From Acholeplasmatales bacterium DTU056 (GTDB lineage Bacteria; Bacillota_I; Bacilli_A; ML615J-28; CAG-698), in assembly GCA_001512985.1 (NCBI GenBank), contig LFRX01000005.1, positions 6,786-14,995 of the forward strand: a DNA stretch of 8,210 nucleotides, given 5' to 3'. Positions within the stretch are counted from its first letter, which is position 1. Every line of letters starts with the position of its first letter. The notes beneath the pieces were generated by a model that was given only the letters and a program-made list of their open reading frames with translations, had not been told where the DNA came from and made no database searches. Below are positions 1 to 5,716 of this stretch, in pieces. Made by a program: the position numbers and the translations under genes.

Positions 1-275
1 TCAACACTCATTGATTCTGGCATCACTAAGACTACTTTGTAGCCTTTTGCGGCCCCAATCATCGCTAAACTAATTCCCGTATTTCCACTAGTAGGCTCAA
101 CAATCACATCACCAGGTTTTAAATGCCCATCTTTTTCTAATCCTTCGATCATCCATTTGGCTGGACGATCTTTTACTGATCCACTTGCATTAAAATATTC
201 TAATTTGATAAATAACCCCTGATGTTTGACAATAGGCGTATTACCAATTAAATCAATAATATTATTAACAATCAT
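1..275 (-). CDS. cysK: Cysteine synthase (O-acetylserine sulfhydrylase), 3'-truncated by window edge
   Basis: PLP-dependent enzyme expected to make L-cysteine from O-acetylserine and sulfide in the cytoplasm. Only the first 91 codons are in the window; the family is usually about 300 residues. Visible motifs are IGNTPIV (residues 10-16), SGSVKDRPA (31-39) with Lys35 as the expected Schiff-base lysine, and the substrate-binding loop PTSGNTGIS (61-69), followed by GYKVVLVMPESMS. The ATG start (275-273) is supported by an AGGTG Shine-Dalgarno at 289-285 with a 9-nt spacer. The segment between IGNTPIV and the KLE strand is only about six residues, roughly nine or more shorter than I recall for Bacillus CysK. 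The gene follows rsmI but has its own promoter, so it is probably a separate unit. CysM or a cystathionine beta-synthase-like member cannot be excluded without the C-terminus. Confidence 0.93.
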   Translation of the reverse strand, partial: MIVNNIIDLIGNTPIVKHQGLFIKLEYFNASGSVKDRPAKWMIEGLEKDGHLKPGDVIVEPTSGNTGISLAMIGAAKGYKVVLVMPESMSV

Positions 276-309
276 TTTTTATCACACCTTTTCTTTTTTA
301 TTCTTTATT

Positions 310-339
310 ATTATACACATATTACTTGCATAATGTTAT
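310..339 (-). promoter_or_regulatory. Putative sigma-A-type promoter of cysK
   Basis: On the minus strand a perfect -10 box TATAAT lies at 315-310. A 4/6 -35 box ATAACA lies at 339-334, 18 bp upstream, overlapping the rsmI stop codon. The predicted start near 303 leaves a leader of about 28 nt carrying only the AGGTG ribosome site, so there is no room for a T-box or riboswitch. The core TATGTG-TATAATAATAA nearly repeats the promoter at 1609-1617. Box matches are seen directly; activity is inferred. Confidence 0.5.
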
Positions 340-1175
340 TTTTTTAATAAATAATTATAAATATTACTCTTACTAGTTTTACGATCTTTTGCGACTTGTT
401 TCATAGCATCTTTTTCATTTAACCCTTGTTGCAAGTAATAATTATAATGCTCTTCAATTGATAAGTCATTTAATTTGCTTTCTAATTGAGTTTGTTTTGC
501 TCCCTCGACTAAAATTACCATTTCCCCTTTAACATTAAATCCTTGTTCTAATATTTTACTAATTGAACCCCGTAAATACTCTTCAAATTTCTTTGTTATC
601 TCTCGAGCAATTACAACTTGTCTATCCCCTAAAATCTCATACATAATTTCCAAAGTATCTATAATTCGATGTGGTGCTTCATAAAAAATTAATGTTTCAC
701 TACGATCTTTTAAATTTTCTAATGTTTTTCGTTTAGCACTTTTTTTATGATCTAAAAAACCGAAAAAAGAAAAGGTGTTTGTAGAAAGGCCGCTAGCAAC
801 TAAGGCCGTAGTAAAAGCAGTTGGCCCCGGAAGAGAAACAATCTTTAAGTGTTCCTGAATAGCTTTTTTTACAACAACATATCCTGGATCACTTATCCCT
901 GGTGTTCCAGCATCGGTGACAATTGCTACTGTATGATTGTTTTTTAATAAGTCAATAATTACCTCACTTGCTTCATTCTCATTATATTCATGATAACTTT
1001 TCAATACTGGCTTAGTAATATTAAAGTGACTAAGTAAAATCTTAGTCACTCGGGTATCTTCCGCAAATATATACTCCACATTTGACAATACCTTAACAGC
1101 CCGATATGTAATATCTTCTAAATTTCCAATCGGGGTCGGCACTAAATATAAAGTTTTGCTTTCAATTTCATTCAT
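336..1175 (-). CDS. rsmI: 16S rRNA (cytidine(1402)-2'-O)-methyltransferase RsmI
   Basis: SAM-dependent enzyme of the tetrapyrrole-methylase fold that 2'-O-methylates C1402 in the decoding centre of 16S rRNA. The 279-residue protein has the full family length. Family motifs are LVPTPIGNLEDITYRA (11-26), FAEDTR (37-42), TDAGTPGISDPG (87-98), SLPGPTAFTTALVASGL (114-130) and FYEAPHRI (164-171). A small C-terminal helical domain (about 239-279, with GLNEKDAMKQVAKDRKTSKS) is the usual RsmI tail. The ATG overlaps the stop of the upstream TerB-like gene by one base (TAATG), with GGTGG about 9 nt upstream, so translation is probably coupled. The position matches yabC of Bacillus (downstream of yabB). 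No terminator hairpin is visible after the TAA stop; the cysK promoter follows at once. Confidence 0.97.
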   Translation of the reverse strand: MNEIESKTLYLVPTPIGNLEDITYRAVKVLSNVEYIFAEDTRVTKILLSHFNITKPVLKSYHEYNENEASEVIIDLLKNNHTVAIVTDAGTPGISDPGYVVVKKAIQEHLKIVSLPGPTAFTTALVASGLSTNTFSFFGFLDHKKSAKRKTLENLKDRSETLIFYEAPHRIIDTLEIMYEILGDRQVVIAREITKKFEEYLRGSISKILEQGFNVKGEMVILVEGAKQTQLESKLNDLSIEEHYNYYLQQGLNEKDAMKQVAKDRKTSKSNIYNYLLKK

Positions 1176-1582
1176 TATGGTTCCACCAAAATTCGTTTTG
1201 CTTTTTCACGCAAATCGCGTTCCGCATATACAATTTTCATTAATTCTTGTTTTTTCTTATCAGAAATATCAAAAGCTTTTTGAATTTCTTCAATTAAGAA
1301 GTGTTCTTCAACACTATACCATTCATCATATAAAGAAGCAGCGATTAAGTTTAGTAAAACTAAATTTCTTGTAGCCTTGCTTTTCCCTGCAAAATACTCT
1401 ATTAATTTTTCTAAACTTAAATTACTTTGTTTATATTTTAAAACATCATCGCCCATCTCATGACGAAAACGATTGATGATTTGTAATTCTAATTCACTTG
1501 CTTCCCCATCTACAAACATCAATTTTTGTAATAAATCAATAAAATAAAATTTTTCTTCTTTAGATAAAAGACTCAAAAACAT
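1175..1582 (-). CDS. TerB-like (tellurite-resistance TerB/DjlA-N fold) helical protein of unknown function
   Basis: A 135-residue soluble, all-helical, charged protein without signal peptide or membrane segment. I read it as a TerB-like domain because it has two related helix-acidic turn-helix units: LLQKLMFVDGEASELELQII (about 17-36) and LIAASLYDEWYSVEEHFLIE (about 79-98). These resemble the family pattern of a hydrophobic helix, D-G-(E), then S-x-x-E. TerB-family domains are linked to stress and membrane-surface complexes, but no specific function can be assigned. In-frame GTG (1591) and ATG (1588) codons lie upstream. I chose the ATG at 1582-1580 because GGGAG (1595-1591) sits 8 nt before it, whereas it is only 2 nt before the 1588 ATG. 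The gene sits between yabB and rsmI, where Bacillus has yazA, and has its own promoter. The fold call is by eye and moderate in certainty; the gene itself is secure. Confidence 0.82.
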   Translation of the reverse strand: MFLSLLSKEEKFYFIDLLQKLMFVDGEASELELQIINRFRHEMGDDVLKYKQSNLSLEKLIEYFAGKSKATRNLVLLNLIAASLYDEWYSVEEHFLIEEIQKAFDISDKKKQELMKIVYAERDLREKAKRILVEP

Positions 1583-1590
1583 ATCCATCA

Positions 1591-1595
1591 CTCCC
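1591..1595 (-). promoter_or_regulatory. Ribosome binding site deciding the start of the TerB-like gene
   Basis: GGGAG (within AAAGGGAGTG) lies 8 nt upstream of the ATG at 1582-1580. The same site overlaps the GTG at 1591 and is only 2 nt from the ATG at 1588, so these earlier in-frame starts are unlikely. Confidence 0.65.
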
Positions 1596-1623
1596 TTTAT
1601 GTGTTATTATTATACCACATAAA
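1596..1623. repeat. 28-bp perfect inverted repeat around the -10 box (candidate operator)
   Basis: TTTATGTG at 1596-1603 and CACATAAA at 1616-1623 are exact 8-bp inverted arms separated by 12 bp. The 12-bp spacer holds the TATAAT box, so a dimeric regulator bound here would block the promoter. It is not followed by a T-tract on the minus strand, so it is not a terminator. In AT-rich DNA such a palindrome can arise by chance, so an operator role is only a possibility. Confidence 0.45.
1609..1617 (-). promoter_or_regulatory. Extended -10 promoter for the TerB-like gene and rsmI
   Basis: The minus strand reads TGGTATAAT, a perfect TGn extended -10 element. No good -35 box is found 17 bp upstream (AAGCAT), which extended -10 promoters tolerate. 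The predicted start near 1602 gives a leader of about 20 nt with the GGGAG ribosome site. It lies in the 54-nt gap between yabB and the TerB-like gene, so it would be an internal promoter of the tmk operon. Sequence match is direct; activity is inferred. Confidence 0.6.
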
Positions 1624-1636
1624 TTATAAAGATGCT

Positions 1637-2368
1637 TTATTTAAAATTAAAAATTTTCAAAATTTCTTCTGTATATTCATGTTGATGATATACATACAAT
1701 GGTTTCATTACTTTAAGACCGAGTTTAGCACCTTTGGTGGCTTTAATTAAAATCATATCTGATTCAGTTGAATCAGTCTTTTGATAGATAAAACGTAGCG
1801 ATTTGGCTTCTAATTTATTTTTCTTCAATTCTAAAAAGATTTCTTGTAATCTTTCACTACGATGAACTAAGAAAAAACTCCCACCACTATGAAGTAATTT
1901 ACTAGCCACTTCAATAACCTCAGATAAAGTTATTTTTACTTCATGTCGCGCAATTGTTAGAAAATCATTTTTGTTTATATTACTTGTAGGCAAATAACGA
2001 AAATATGGCGGGTTTGAACACACAATATCAAATGTGTTTGGTTCAAAGTGATTGAAAACATTTTTGATGTCATCATTGATAATTGTAATTTGATGTGACA
2101 AATTATTTAATTCAACGCTTCGTTTTGCTAGATCATAAACTTCCGGTTGAATTTCAATGCCATATATATGTGCTTTAGTTTTTAATGTTAAAAATAATGG
2201 AATTGGTCCATTTCCCGTCCCAAGATCAATAATTTTTTTAGTCTTAGCATTTGCTTGAATAAAATCAGCTAATAATATTGAATCTAGAGAAAAGCAAAAC
2301 ATATCCGGGCGCTGAATTATTTTAATGCCATCATATCCTAATAAATCATGAATTAACTCAGTACTCAT
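1637..2368 (-). CDS. yabB: tRNA1(Val) (adenine(37)-N6)-methyltransferase-like protein, YabB/TrmN6 family
   Basis: Class I SAM-dependent N6-adenine methyltransferase of the YabB/YfiC (TrmN6) family; E. coli TrmN6 methylates A37 of tRNA1(Val). From the chosen start the protein has 243 residues. It shows the family N-terminus (IKIIQRPDMFCFSLDSILLADF, split here as KIIQRPDMF and FSLDSILLADF), SAM motif I IDLGTGNGPIPL (47-58), acidic motif II GIEIQ, and the catalytic SNPPYFRY (118-125), typical of N6-adenine enzymes. An ATG at 2386-2384 would add six residues. I prefer 2368-2366 because it fits the family N-terminus and shortens the overlap with ricT to 11 nt; neither start has a strong ribosome site, suggesting translational coupling. 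It sits downstream of ricT as in Bacillus, but yabA, normally between them, is missing. The family is clear; the exact tRNA substrate in Gram-positives is inferred. Confidence 0.92.
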   Translation of the reverse strand: MSTELIHDLLGYDGIKIIQRPDMFCFSLDSILLADFIQANAKTKKIIDLGTGNGPIPLFLTLKTKAHIYGIEIQPEVYDLAKRSVELNNLSHQITIINDDIKNVFNHFEPNTFDIVCSNPPYFRYLPTSNINKNDFLTIARHEVKITLSEVIEVASKLLHSGGSFFLVHRSERLQEIFLELKKNKLEAKSLRFIYQKTDSTESDMILIKATKGAKLGLKVMKPLYVYHQHEYTEEILKIFNFK

Positions 2369-3224
2369 CGTCTTCGAATATATCATCCGTTAAATCTTTT
2401 GGATCGATGACTTCTTCTTCCTTATGCGTAATTCCTTCGATTTCATCACTTGACCAAACAACTTGCACGTCGTCGTGTTCAACTGTAATTAATTCCCGTA
2501 AATAGTTTACTGCAACTACCTTACATGCTTCGCAAGTAGGTGTTTTCACTAAATCTCCGACACTTGGAAGACGTTGTTTTTTCTCTTGATATAATTCATT
2601 TTCATATGCAATACAACACATTAATTTTCCACATAATCCTGCTACTTTGGAAGCATTTAAAGCCATTCCTTGATCTTTAGCCATTTTCATTGTCACTAAA
2701 TTGAATTCGCGTAAGTGAGATTTACAACATACCACCCTTCCGCAACACCCAATTCCACCAAGGAATTTAGCTCCTTCTCGGGGACCGACTTGACGTAGTT
2801 CGATACGAACACGAAACTCGGCCGCTAAGGATTTTAATAACTCACGGAAATCTACTCTTCCATCAGCATTATAATAAAAAATCAATTTTTGTTTATCAAG
2901 AGTGTATTCACAATCAAGTAATTTCATTTCTAATCCGTGTTGTTTAACAATCTCTTTGCATTTCACAAGAGCTATTTTAGCTTGTTCTAGATTTATTTGA
3001 TATTGTTGTATATCTTCTTCAGTAGCAATCCGTATTACATTTTTTAATTCGTGTTCTAAAGCATCTTCACTTATTTCTTGAATTTCGCCAACAACTTGTC
3101 CTAATTCAATACCTCTTATTGTATCGACAACAACCAAATCATTTGGTTTTAAATCAAATGAGGCTGGATTAAACCAATATATTTTTCCAACATTTTTAAA
3201 TTGTACTCCGACTACTGTAACCAT
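2358..3224 (-). CDS. ricT: RicT/YaaT, PSP1-domain Fe-S protein of the Y-complex
   Basis: A 288-residue PSP1 C-terminal-domain protein. In B. subtilis RicT (YaaT) forms a complex with RicA and RicF that carries [4Fe-4S] clusters and helps RNase Y mature mRNAs; it also affects competence, sporulation and biofilm formation. The cysteine-rich core is visible: GCCGRVVCC (residues 159-167), GLCGKLMCC (196-204) and TPTCEAC (228-234), all conserved cluster ligands or candidates. Preceding it is the PSP1 region with GPREGAKFLGGIG (147-159). The C-terminus is a long acidic tail (about 268-288), rich in D and E. The ATG start has AGGTGA upstream, overlapping the holB stop (gap 10 nt). The gene ends with TGA, read as stop. 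The neighbourhood is holB upstream and yabB downstream, as in Bacillus. RicA and RicF partners are not in this window. Confidence 0.96.
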   Translation of the reverse strand: MVTVVGVQFKNVGKIYWFNPASFDLKPNDLVVVDTIRGIELGQVVGEIQEISEDALEHELKNVIRIATEEDIQQYQINLEQAKIALVKCKEIVKQHGLEMKLLDCEYTLDKQKLIFYYNADGRVDFRELLKSLAAEFRVRIELRQVGPREGAKFLGGIGCCGRVVCCKSHLREFNLVTMKMAKDQGMALNASKVAGLCGKLMCCIAYENELYQEKKQRLPSVGDLVKTPTCEACKVVAVNYLRELITVEHDDVQVVWSSDEIEGITHKEEEVIDPKDLTDDIFEDDEY

Positions 3225-3234
3225 ATGTCAATTT

Positions 3235-4212
3235 TCACCTCGCCAATACTAGCATCATTTCAGTATAAAACAATTCTAAATTTATATTATATTCTAATCG
3301 ATTACGATACGATAACAATTCCTCAATATATTTAGATATTTCTTCAACACTTAAAGTAATATATTTAGGATATTCAAAAATAGTTTTCATAAAACAAATA
3401 TTTTGGTAATTACTAATTTTGTAATATAAAAGATCGGTCATAAAGATAATTAATATATCAATGAATAAACTATTTAGTTTTTTGGTTTCTGTTAATAAAA
3501 ATTTTCCTTTTTCAAAGAAACTAACCAGCGGACTTTTATTTCCTGTTAAAAAATTTACTCCAAGTTCTTTAACAAGATCAATAATGTCTAAAACAACTCC
3601 CTCATTTATTAAACTAACAATCTCTTCTTCATTACTAGTAATATGAGCCAATATTCGTCCAACTTCTTCATCTATTCCACGGTTTATTAATCTTCTAATT
3701 ATTTCTTCATAGTCAATTTTTTGAAAACTAACGATTTGACTACGAGATTTAATTGTACTTAAAACTTTATTTATATTTTCAGTAATTAAAATTCCGTAAA
3801 TATTTTCTTGAGGTTCCTCAAGAAATTTTAATAAGGCGTTTGCAGCGCTTTGATTTAATAAATCTGCCTCTTTAATGATATATACACGATTATTATCTTC
3901 AATGGATGTTAAAGAATAGTTATAAAGCAGTTGCTCAATTTGCTCTTTGCGAATCATTTCATCTTCAGGACTAATAATTACAACATTGGGATGGGAATTA
4001 TTTAAGACTCGGTGACAATCTTGGCAATGCATACATGGTTTTCCCTCTTGTTTGCAAACTAGCATCATTGCTAAATATAATGCCATTTCTTCTTTGCTAG
4101 TTCCGCGTGGCCCTTCAAAAATATATGCATGAACAAGACGACCCTTTTTATAACTATTTTCTAAAAGGCGAACAACAGCTTTTTGATCTTGTTTTAATTT
4201 TTCAATATTCAT
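3235..4212 (-). CDS. holB: DNA polymerase III, delta' subunit (clamp loader)
   Basis: Clamp-loader subunit that works with delta and tau/gamma to load the beta sliding clamp during replication. It is 325 residues long, normal for Gram-positive HolB. The AAA+ N-terminal part shows HAYIFEGPRGTSKEEMA (28-44), a degenerate P-loop, as expected because delta' does not hydrolyse ATP. A zinc-binding set C53, C60, C63, C66 (KPCMHCQDCHRV) follows, then NSHPNVVII, IRKEQIEQL, the KEADLLNQSAANALLKFLEE sensor region (114-133) and TIKSRSQIV (153-161). The last is the SRC motif with Ser in place of Cys. The C-terminal helical collar (about 165-325) is more divergent. The ATG directly follows the tmk TAA stop (TAAATG) and has GGTGA 4 nt upstream. 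The gene ends in TGA. Confidence 0.96.
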   Translation of the reverse strand: MNIEKLKQDQKAVVRLLENSYKKGRLVHAYIFEGPRGTSKEEMALYLAMMLVCKQEGKPCMHCQDCHRVLNNSHPNVVIISPEDEMIRKEQIEQLLYNYSLTSIEDNNRVYIIKEADLLNQSAANALLKFLEEPQENIYGILITENINKVLSTIKSRSQIVSFQKIDYEEIIRRLINRGIDEEVGRILAHITSNEEEIVSLINEGVVLDIIDLVKELGVNFLTGNKSPLVSFFEKGKFLLTETKKLNSLFIDILIIFMTDLLYYKISNYQNICFMKTIFEYPKYITLSVEEISKYIEELLSYRNRLEYNINLELFYTEMMLVLAR

Positions 4213-4848
4213 TTAATCACCATTAATATTAAAATAATCTAAAACGATTTTTTTAACTCCCTCATACAATTTTTCTTTTGATAAGCTTCCGTTAACTACT
4301 TTAATACGTGTTGGATATTGTTTAGCAATCAATATATATCCTTCACGAACTTTTTTGTGAAATTCAAGGGATTCTAAGTCAAGTCGATTACAAGCACGAT
4401 TATTATCTTTAATTCGACGTAAACCGATTTCAGGATCTAAATCCAAATAAATAGTTAATCCTGGTAATAAATCTTCGATTGCAAAGCGATTTAGTTCATA
4501 TATTTGGTTAATCCCTAAACCTCTTGCGTATCCTTGATATGCTAGTGAACTATCCACAAAGCGATCACACAAAACAATATTTCCGTTTTGTAAAGCAGGA
4601 AGAATAACTTCTACTAAATGTTGTCTGCGGCTTGCGGCATAAAGTAAAGCTTCAGTGCGGGGATCCATTTTAACATTGGCAATATTCAAAATAATTTGTC
4701 TAATTCCCTCCGCAATCTCCGAACCTCCAGGTTCGCGTGTTTGTAATACTTTAAACCCTTGTTTTTCTAAGTCTATTTTTAATTGTTTTATAATTGTAGT
4801 CTTTCCGGAGCCTTCTCCTCCTTCAAAACTAATAAAATTTTGATTCAT
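4213..4848 (-). CDS. tmk: Thymidylate kinase
   Basis: Phosphorylates dTMP to dTDP with ATP, on the route to dTTP for DNA synthesis. The protein is 211 residues, the usual family size. It carries the P-loop FEGGEGSGKTT (8-18), the REPGG dTMP-binding motif (38-42), the DRFVDSSLAYQG motif (95-106) with the family DR(F/Y/H), LDLDPEIGLRRI (135-146) and the LID region RACNRLDLES (151-160). An in-frame ATG at 4866 would add six residues; I reject it because the Shine-Dalgarno AGGTG (4861-4857) lies inside that extension and is 8 nt from the ATG at 4848-4846. The homologous start at the P-loop strand also fits. This is the first gene of its operon, behind the truA terminator and its own promoter; the Bacillus neighbours yaaQ and yaaR are missing between it and holB. 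Confidence 0.97.
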   Translation of the reverse strand: MNQNFISFEGGEGSGKTTIIKQLKIDLEKQGFKVLQTREPGGSEIAEGIRQIILNIANVKMDPRTEALLYAASRRQHLVEVILPALQNGNIVLCDRFVDSSLAYQGYARGLGINQIYELNRFAIEDLLPGLTIYLDLDPEIGLRRIKDNNRACNRLDLESLEFHKKVREGYILIAKQYPTRIKVVNGSLSKEKLYEGVKKIVLDYFNINGD

Positions 4849-4856
4849 CCTCTTCA

Positions 4857-4861
4857 CACCT
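4857..4861 (-). promoter_or_regulatory. Ribosome binding site deciding the tmk start
   Basis: AGGTG lies 8 nt upstream of the ATG at 4848-4846 and rules in favour of that start over the ATG at 4866. AGGTG is the recurring form in this window (also before cysK, ricT and ecfT). Confidence 0.7.
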
Positions 4862-4882
4862 AACATTTTATTTTATATTCTT

Positions 4883-4891
4883 ATTATCTCA
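4883..4891 (-). promoter_or_regulatory. Putative extended -10 promoter of the tmk operon
   Basis: The minus strand reads TGAGATAAT: a TGn extension followed by GATAAT, 5/6 to the -10 consensus. The -35 position is weak (TTTCTT at 17 bp). The predicted start near 4876 gives a leader of about 28 nt containing AGGTG. It is the only good promoter candidate between the truA terminator and tmk. A second TATAAA a little downstream is a possible alternative. Confidence 0.45.
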
Positions 4892-4944
4892 TATTTTAAC
4901 CTAAAAAGAAATAAATATTTTTAAAAACATCCTCACTTCGTGTG

Positions 4945-4980
4945 AAAAAAGGCATCATTTGAAAATATAATGATACCTTT
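4945..4980 (-). terminator. Rho-independent terminator after truA
   Basis: Read on the minus strand, AAAGGTATCATT (4980-4969) pairs with AATGATGCCTTT (4959-4948) over 12 bp with one U-G wobble. The loop is 9 nt (ATATTTTCA), and a run of six Ts (4950-4945) overlaps the 3' end of the stem. The stem starts inside the truA TAA stop codon. It closes the ecf-truA unit and separates it from tmk. Confidence 0.85.
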
Positions 4981-5716
4981 AATCATAATATATTTTATAT
5001 AAATAAAGTCCATATGGAGGAGCAATTTCTGGGGCTAATTGACGATTTTTTCCGGCTAAAATTTGCTTTAAATCGGAAATACTGTACTTCCCTTGAGCAC
5101 ACGATAACATCATTGCCACAATAATCCTTACCATATGATGCAAAAAACCATCACCAATAAATTTAATGGTTAATAAATTATTTTGTAGTTCAAAATCAAT
5201 ATTATAGATTGTTCTTACTGTATTTTTATATGTTTTTGTTTTTGTAAATGATTTAAAATCATGCTTACCAATAAATACTTTACTTGCTTCTTTTAAAATT
5301 TCAAAACTAAATTTTTCTAAAGAAAACGGATAAAAATAACGATAATTGCGATATAGCGGATTATATGGGCCAAAGTCAATTATATAATGATATTCTTTCA
5401 TCGTGCTTTGGTATCTACAATGAAAATCATCATCAACAACTTTACATTCGGTAATATAAATATCATCAGGAAGTAAGGAATTTAAAGCTTTTTTTAGATT
5501 TTCTTGAGAAATATTTAAAGTAGTATCAAAATGAAAATATTGATTTAAAGCATGCACTTTTGCATCAGTACGGCTTGCCCCCACGATACTTACAGGATAT
5601 TTATGAATTTGTGTTAATACTTTTTCAATTTCACCTTGAACTGTTCGTAGCTCGGGCTGAATTTGAAAACCGTAAAAATTTGTCCCATCATAAGCACAAC
5701 TACACAGTATTCGCAA
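4979..5716 (-). CDS. truA: tRNA pseudouridine(38-40) synthase TruA
   Basis: Isomerises uridines 38-40 in the anticodon arm of many tRNAs to pseudouridine. The protein is 245 residues, normal for the family. It shows the N-terminal strand with AYDGTNFYGFQ (8-18), the catalytic motif GASRTDAKVHALNQ (46-59) with Asp51 as the nucleophile, FHCRYQST (98-105, a family motif), HDFKSFTK, and GDGFLHHMVRIIVAMML near the C-terminus. The start appears to be TTG (5716-5714): no ATG lies near, and GAGGGG sits 5 nt before this TTG. Another in-frame TTG at 5740 would add eight residues and contains that ribosome site, so it is unlikely. It overlaps the end of ecfT by 17 nt, as in the conserved ecfA1-ecfA2-ecfT-truA order of Bacillota. 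In Bacillus rplM and rpsI follow; here a terminator does. Confidence 0.96.
   Translation of the reverse strand: MRILCSCAYDGTNFYGFQIQPELRTVQGEIEKVLTQIHKYPVSIVGASRTDAKVHALNQYFHFDTTLNISQENLKKALNSLLPDDIYITECKVVDDDFHCRYQSTMKEYHYIIDFGPYNPLYRNYRYFYPFSLEKFSFEILKEASKVFIGKHDFKSFTKTKTYKNTVRTIYNIDFELQNNLLTIKFIGDGFLHHMVRIIVAMMLSCAQGKYSISDLKQILAGKNRQLAPEIAPPYGLYLYKIYYD

Noticed and set aside
276..340. Possible CymR/T-box control of cysK
   Set aside because: The leader is too short for a T-box, and no clear CymR-type palindrome could be identified by eye; only an imperfect TTATGCA/TGTATAA pairing was seen.
1156..1374. Open frame on the plus strand of 72 codons
   Set aside because: It lies antisense inside the TerB-like gene and rsmI start, has no ribosome site or family likeness, and is a shadow frame.
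3461..3646. Open frame on the plus strand of 61 codons
   Set aside because: Antisense to holB, low complexity, no ribosome site.
3235..4212. Degenerate P-loop and SRS instead of SRC in HolB as a sign of a broken gene
   Set aside because: delta' subunits naturally lack ATPase activity, and the rest of the gene is intact and in frame.
4655..4843. Open frame on the plus strand of 62 codons
   Set aside because: Antisense to the conserved P-loop region of tmk; explained by that gene.
4931..4944. Second small hairpin beyond the truA terminator (TCAC-ACGAA-GTGA)
   Set aside because: Only 4 bp of stem and no adjacent T-tract in a useful position; not convincing.
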